64,000 bases of DNA from Combretum micranthum (lineage: Eukaryota; Streptophyta; Magnoliopsida; Myrtales; Combretaceae). The position numbers and the translations under genes were made by a program. Shown one piece after another: positions 60,755 through 64,000 of the stretch (positions are counted from its first letter, which is position 1; each line of letters begins with the position of its first letter). The DNA is taken from positions 434,001-498,000 of the forward strand of contig JAMXBD010000111.1 of assembly GCA_024138025.1 (NCBI GenBank), written 5' to 3'. The notes under the pieces were generated by a model. The model worked only from the letters and a program-made list of their open reading frames with translations. It searched no databases and was not told where the DNA came from.

Positions 60755-63700
60755 TGTCATGCCCCAAAAGGTACTCTAAATGTAACAGTCCACCACACTT
60801 AATATTAAAGCTTAAGTATGACAACCTTAGTCATTCCCATAAGCTTCAATATTAGGTGTAAGGCGTGCTTTCACAATTTTAGAGGACCATACTTTGTAAT
60901 ATGGAGCTTAAAAAGATACAATAACAATTTAAGAAATGGAAATCATAACATTCATTCATTCATAAATATCATCTTACAAGTCTTAGGGGCATTCCTCCGT
61001 CAAAATACTAGAATCTATTAGAAGAAATTTTCTCATGAAGTCTACATCTAAACTAATGCTAAACTTCATTAAAAAATTCCTTAACCAAAAAGGGCAATAC
61101 CTGGCTATAAGGTCCTCATGGCCTAACCACAAATAGCTAAATTGCAAAAGATATCTATATGGTATAAGCTAACAGGCTTAGTGAGAATTATTTCCAAAGA
61201 TTAATACTTGAGTATTCAAAATCAAACAAGTTTTTAGGCATCCAAGTGATATGCAACAAACACGTAGGCAAACAAGACATATAGTTTTTTTAGAACTATA
61301 TCTTAAATGGATTTACGCCTCCATTCGGGGTTTTAGATACTAATAAGATTATGCTTCAAGCTAATGGCCGCTAAACATTGTTTCTTGTTATTATGCTTCT
61401 AACTTAGAGCCGATAAGCATCATCCTAGTAGTTTGCTTCGGGCATAATGTTGCTAAGTGTTTCTCTTTGTGTTATGCTTCTAGCTTAAAGCCGATAAGCA
61501 TTATTTATGGCCTTACAACCGTATAACTAACCTTTCCCTGCAAGATTAGTGATCTTATGCAATGTGACCCACTATGTGATATGCATGAATCAATTTAGTT
61601 AGAATATCATAGCATAATTAATGTCAATTTATGGTGATCATAGAATTTCAAACAAATCAAGTTCTATACTAAAACAAATGATTACTTATAATCAATTCTC
61701 ATATCGATATTCTTAGAATTTTTTCAAAAATTTTACATACATATCAATTTGTCTTTCTTTAATTCTAGTGCAACTAAACTACAAGCACAATCAAGTAAAG
61801 TAATTAAGGAAATAAACTCACGTTGCCATGGCGATACTTCTGTCTTATGGATGAGTCGATCGGTCAATCCACTAATCAAAGTAATCCTCCAGGTATAGAT
61901 ACTCTTCCTCGGGATCACCTAATAAAAGAATACCCATAATGAGTATTTCTTGCTGATTTATTATACTTTGTCAAAACTATGTCATAAGATTGTCAAATTT
62001 CGTATAAGAGGTAATTTCAACTTAAAATGGCCATAACTTGGTCATTTTAACTTGGAATCGCGTAAATAATATACCAATTTCTATCTACTCAAAAAGTTCT
62101 TTCCATTTCTAAAACTATTTTTATCAAACTAGGTAATTTAGACTCCAAAATAGTGGCGATCAAATTCACCATGAGATTTCCTATCTTCAAACAATTATTT
62201 CAAACTTCAAATAATTCACAAATCATTTGATAAATACTTAGTTATCTATATAGTTGAAAAATTCCTCTTTATAGTTACATAGCTCATGTCTCACATATAG
62301 TTTAAGTATTTGTTGTCCAACAAAACATTTTAGCAAAAACAATGTTAGTTGAAGATTTGTAAAATTACAGTTTATAAGAAATCCTTTTTTAAATCTTTCT
62401 AAAAATGAATCTTTTGTTTCCTTTGTTTTTAAAACTATTTTTATTTACTTTACTATTTTCATTGATGACTTTTCCATAAATATGAATTTCCTTTTTGAAA
62501 CTAGGGTCACTTTTTCCTATTTTTATACATTTTTCTTTGACTACTACTTGGAAAATCTTGGTTTTAAAATTCTCATTTTCTTTTTATGGGGTTTCTTTTA
62601 TATTATGTTTTTATGGAAAACATTTTAATATTAAAAGTCATCTTCTTTTGGAAAACAATTTAATATAGAGATGATTAAACAAAGGTAGTTTCAAAATTAT
62701 AGTGAGTTCTTCCTAAAGTTTTGAAAAGAATGGATTTATTTTTATTAAATCATAAACTCTAAATTTCATTTTGAACCATTCTTTGGTGACAAAATCTCCT
62801 TTTTGCAAAAAGCTTATTTGAAGCTTTGAAGTTTAGACAACAACCTTTATGTATGTGAACATGAGAATAATAGCAAGTAAAAGTAGAATTATAATAACAA
62901 TATAATTAAGATAGCAAAATAAAGTCAAGCATTGGCAGTCTTAGCCTCTTTAAGGCTCCGGGACTAAGAAATAGACTAGTCTCAAAAAGAAAAGAAAGGA
63001 AATTGTTTTGACTTGATGAGGACAAGTCTAAGACTAGAGACTAGTTTTAAAAAAACATAAAATAAATAAATAAATTGCATAACTTGCAAGTAAATAAATA
63101 ACAAATGAGCTTATACTCTAAAGATTATATATAGGTACATAATTATATTTAGTTAGATATATATAAAAGTTAGCATAATATCAATAATAATATAAATAAG
63201 ATAAAATCAACATAAAAATATAAATATGGGAGTTCATAAACAAGAACAATACATGAACATAATGTAACTTCCATAACAATAAGTTAGAACTCACACCATA
63301 GTTATGTAAAGTTACATGACATGGTAAGAGAGATTGGGAAGATTTCTTACCTAAAGTAAGAATGGTAGCAGTGCTGGTATGAGTAGAAAAGAGTTTTGAG
63401 AAGAAAGGTTGCGCAAGTTTTGGGAGAGTGTTTGAGATGAAATTTAGAGAGAATTTTGGAGAGTAATTTTGTGGCAATAGAGGTATGAATGAAGTGAAAG
63501 AGGAGGAGAGTATTTATAGAAAAATGAGGAATGAAATTGTGTTTAATTAAAAAATTGAAAAAAAAAATGAAAGAGGAAGAAGAGGGGGCGTCGGCCACTA
63601 TTGGAGAAGAGAGAGAGATGTGATTTTTTTGTATTTTGTGTATTAAGAGTAATAATATATAAGTAGATGTGATATAAAGTTATGAGAAAGGTAAAAAGTA

Positions 63701-64000
63701 AATAATAGGTATAGAGTGTAAGAGTTTGTGTTAGAAAAAGTAGAGATAATTGAATAGTGTAGAATAGTAGTGAATAGTGTAATGTAAAGTAGATGTGACT
63801 AACAAAGTATCGGTAGTAAGAAAATACGTGTATAAATATGATATCTGCTATTTTTACTTATCAAAAAATTATAAAATTGATAGTTTTAAAAACTTTATAT
63901 TTTTACGAGTCTAACGGTATATAGAATATTTTTAATATTCCGAGCCAGACACTTTTTTCGAAAACTGTATCTGTTTGGTTTCAAAACGAATTGTGGTTTT
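60755..64000 (-). mobile_element. Family-1 long LTR, minus strand, runs off the window
   Basis: Plus-strand left end TGTCATGCCCC corresponds to the LTR 3' end (...GGGCATGACA on the other strand). It shares block order with the LTRs at 694-8220, 1553-5039 and 12884-16546: the ggggcatt(c)c block near 60975, the aaatggatttacgcctcc block near 61312, the leader near 63360-63500 and TATA at 63511-63518 (minus). It interrupts the integrase tail of the Athila/Tat-type element, so it is younger. No primer site lies on its 3' side (below 60755), so it is a solo LTR or the 3' LTR of an element lying mostly beyond 64000. Confidence 0.82.
63511..63518 (-). promoter_or_regulatory. LTR TATA box (minus strand)
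   Basis: TATAAATA on the minus strand, followed by ctctcctcctctttc and a leader similar to those of the sister LTRs. Confidence 0.5.

Noticed and set aside
1..64000. tRNA or rRNA genes, organelle insert, or a novel multi-gene system
   Set aside because: No cloverleaf with B-box GGTTCGAATCC, no rRNA signature and no recognisable organelle gene was seen. Apart from the dioxygenase and the NHL relic, coding matches are all standard retrotransposon domains.

Overview
The window is nuclear DNA from a flowering plant, most likely a eudicot. It is AT-rich and has introns, TATA boxes, plant LTR retrotransposons of both superfamilies, a small CACTA element and many microsatellites. I cannot name the species. 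Only one gene looks intact. The rest is transposon sequence, often nested and broken, plus one host pseudogene.

Layout. 1-8225: a minus-strand solo LTR (694-8220, target duplication ttcct) is split by a plus-strand solo LTR of the same long-LTR family (1553-5039, target duplication gggtt). 8226-12880: AT-rich sequence with a CACTA-type MITE, the tail of a Ty3/gypsy polyprotein and a 32-bp perfect palindrome. 12884-19700: a third long LTR carrying a 57-base C run, then a primer-binding site and a gag remnant that was hit by an Athila/Tat-type solo LTR (target duplication aagag/aagaa). This runs abruptly into the 3' end of a CRM-like chromovirus integrase. 19740-24979: LTR-like debris and a minus-strand Athila/Tat-type LTR with primer-binding site. 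24980-34560: the host gene, a 2-oxoglutarate/Fe(II) dioxygenase of the AOP type. It has three exons, a 5.3-kb first intron and all metal- and 2OG-binding residues. 34674-35326: a broken LEA_2/NDR1-HIN1-like (NHL) gene on the minus strand, with a 4.2-kb solo LTR (35365-39611, target duplication ttagg) 38 bp upstream of its apparent start. 39754-47468: a decayed minus-strand Ty1/copia element. 47792-49475: a copia-type solo LTR (target duplication gttga). 51411-54404: a minus-strand solo LTR of the 35.4-kb family (target duplication taaat). 54430-60754: a decayed plus-strand Athila/Tat-type element, cut at its integrase tail by a fourth copy of the first long-LTR family (60755 to the window end, minus strand).

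The genes do not form a pathway. The dioxygenase is the only plausible functional product. I found no tRNA, rRNA, CRISPR array or operon, and no evidence for an undescribed biological system. The most informative points are the exon-level reconstruction of the dioxygenase with a paralogous exon fragment in its first intron, the NHL pseudogene with an LTR directly upstream, and the insertion history that can be read from matching target-site duplications.
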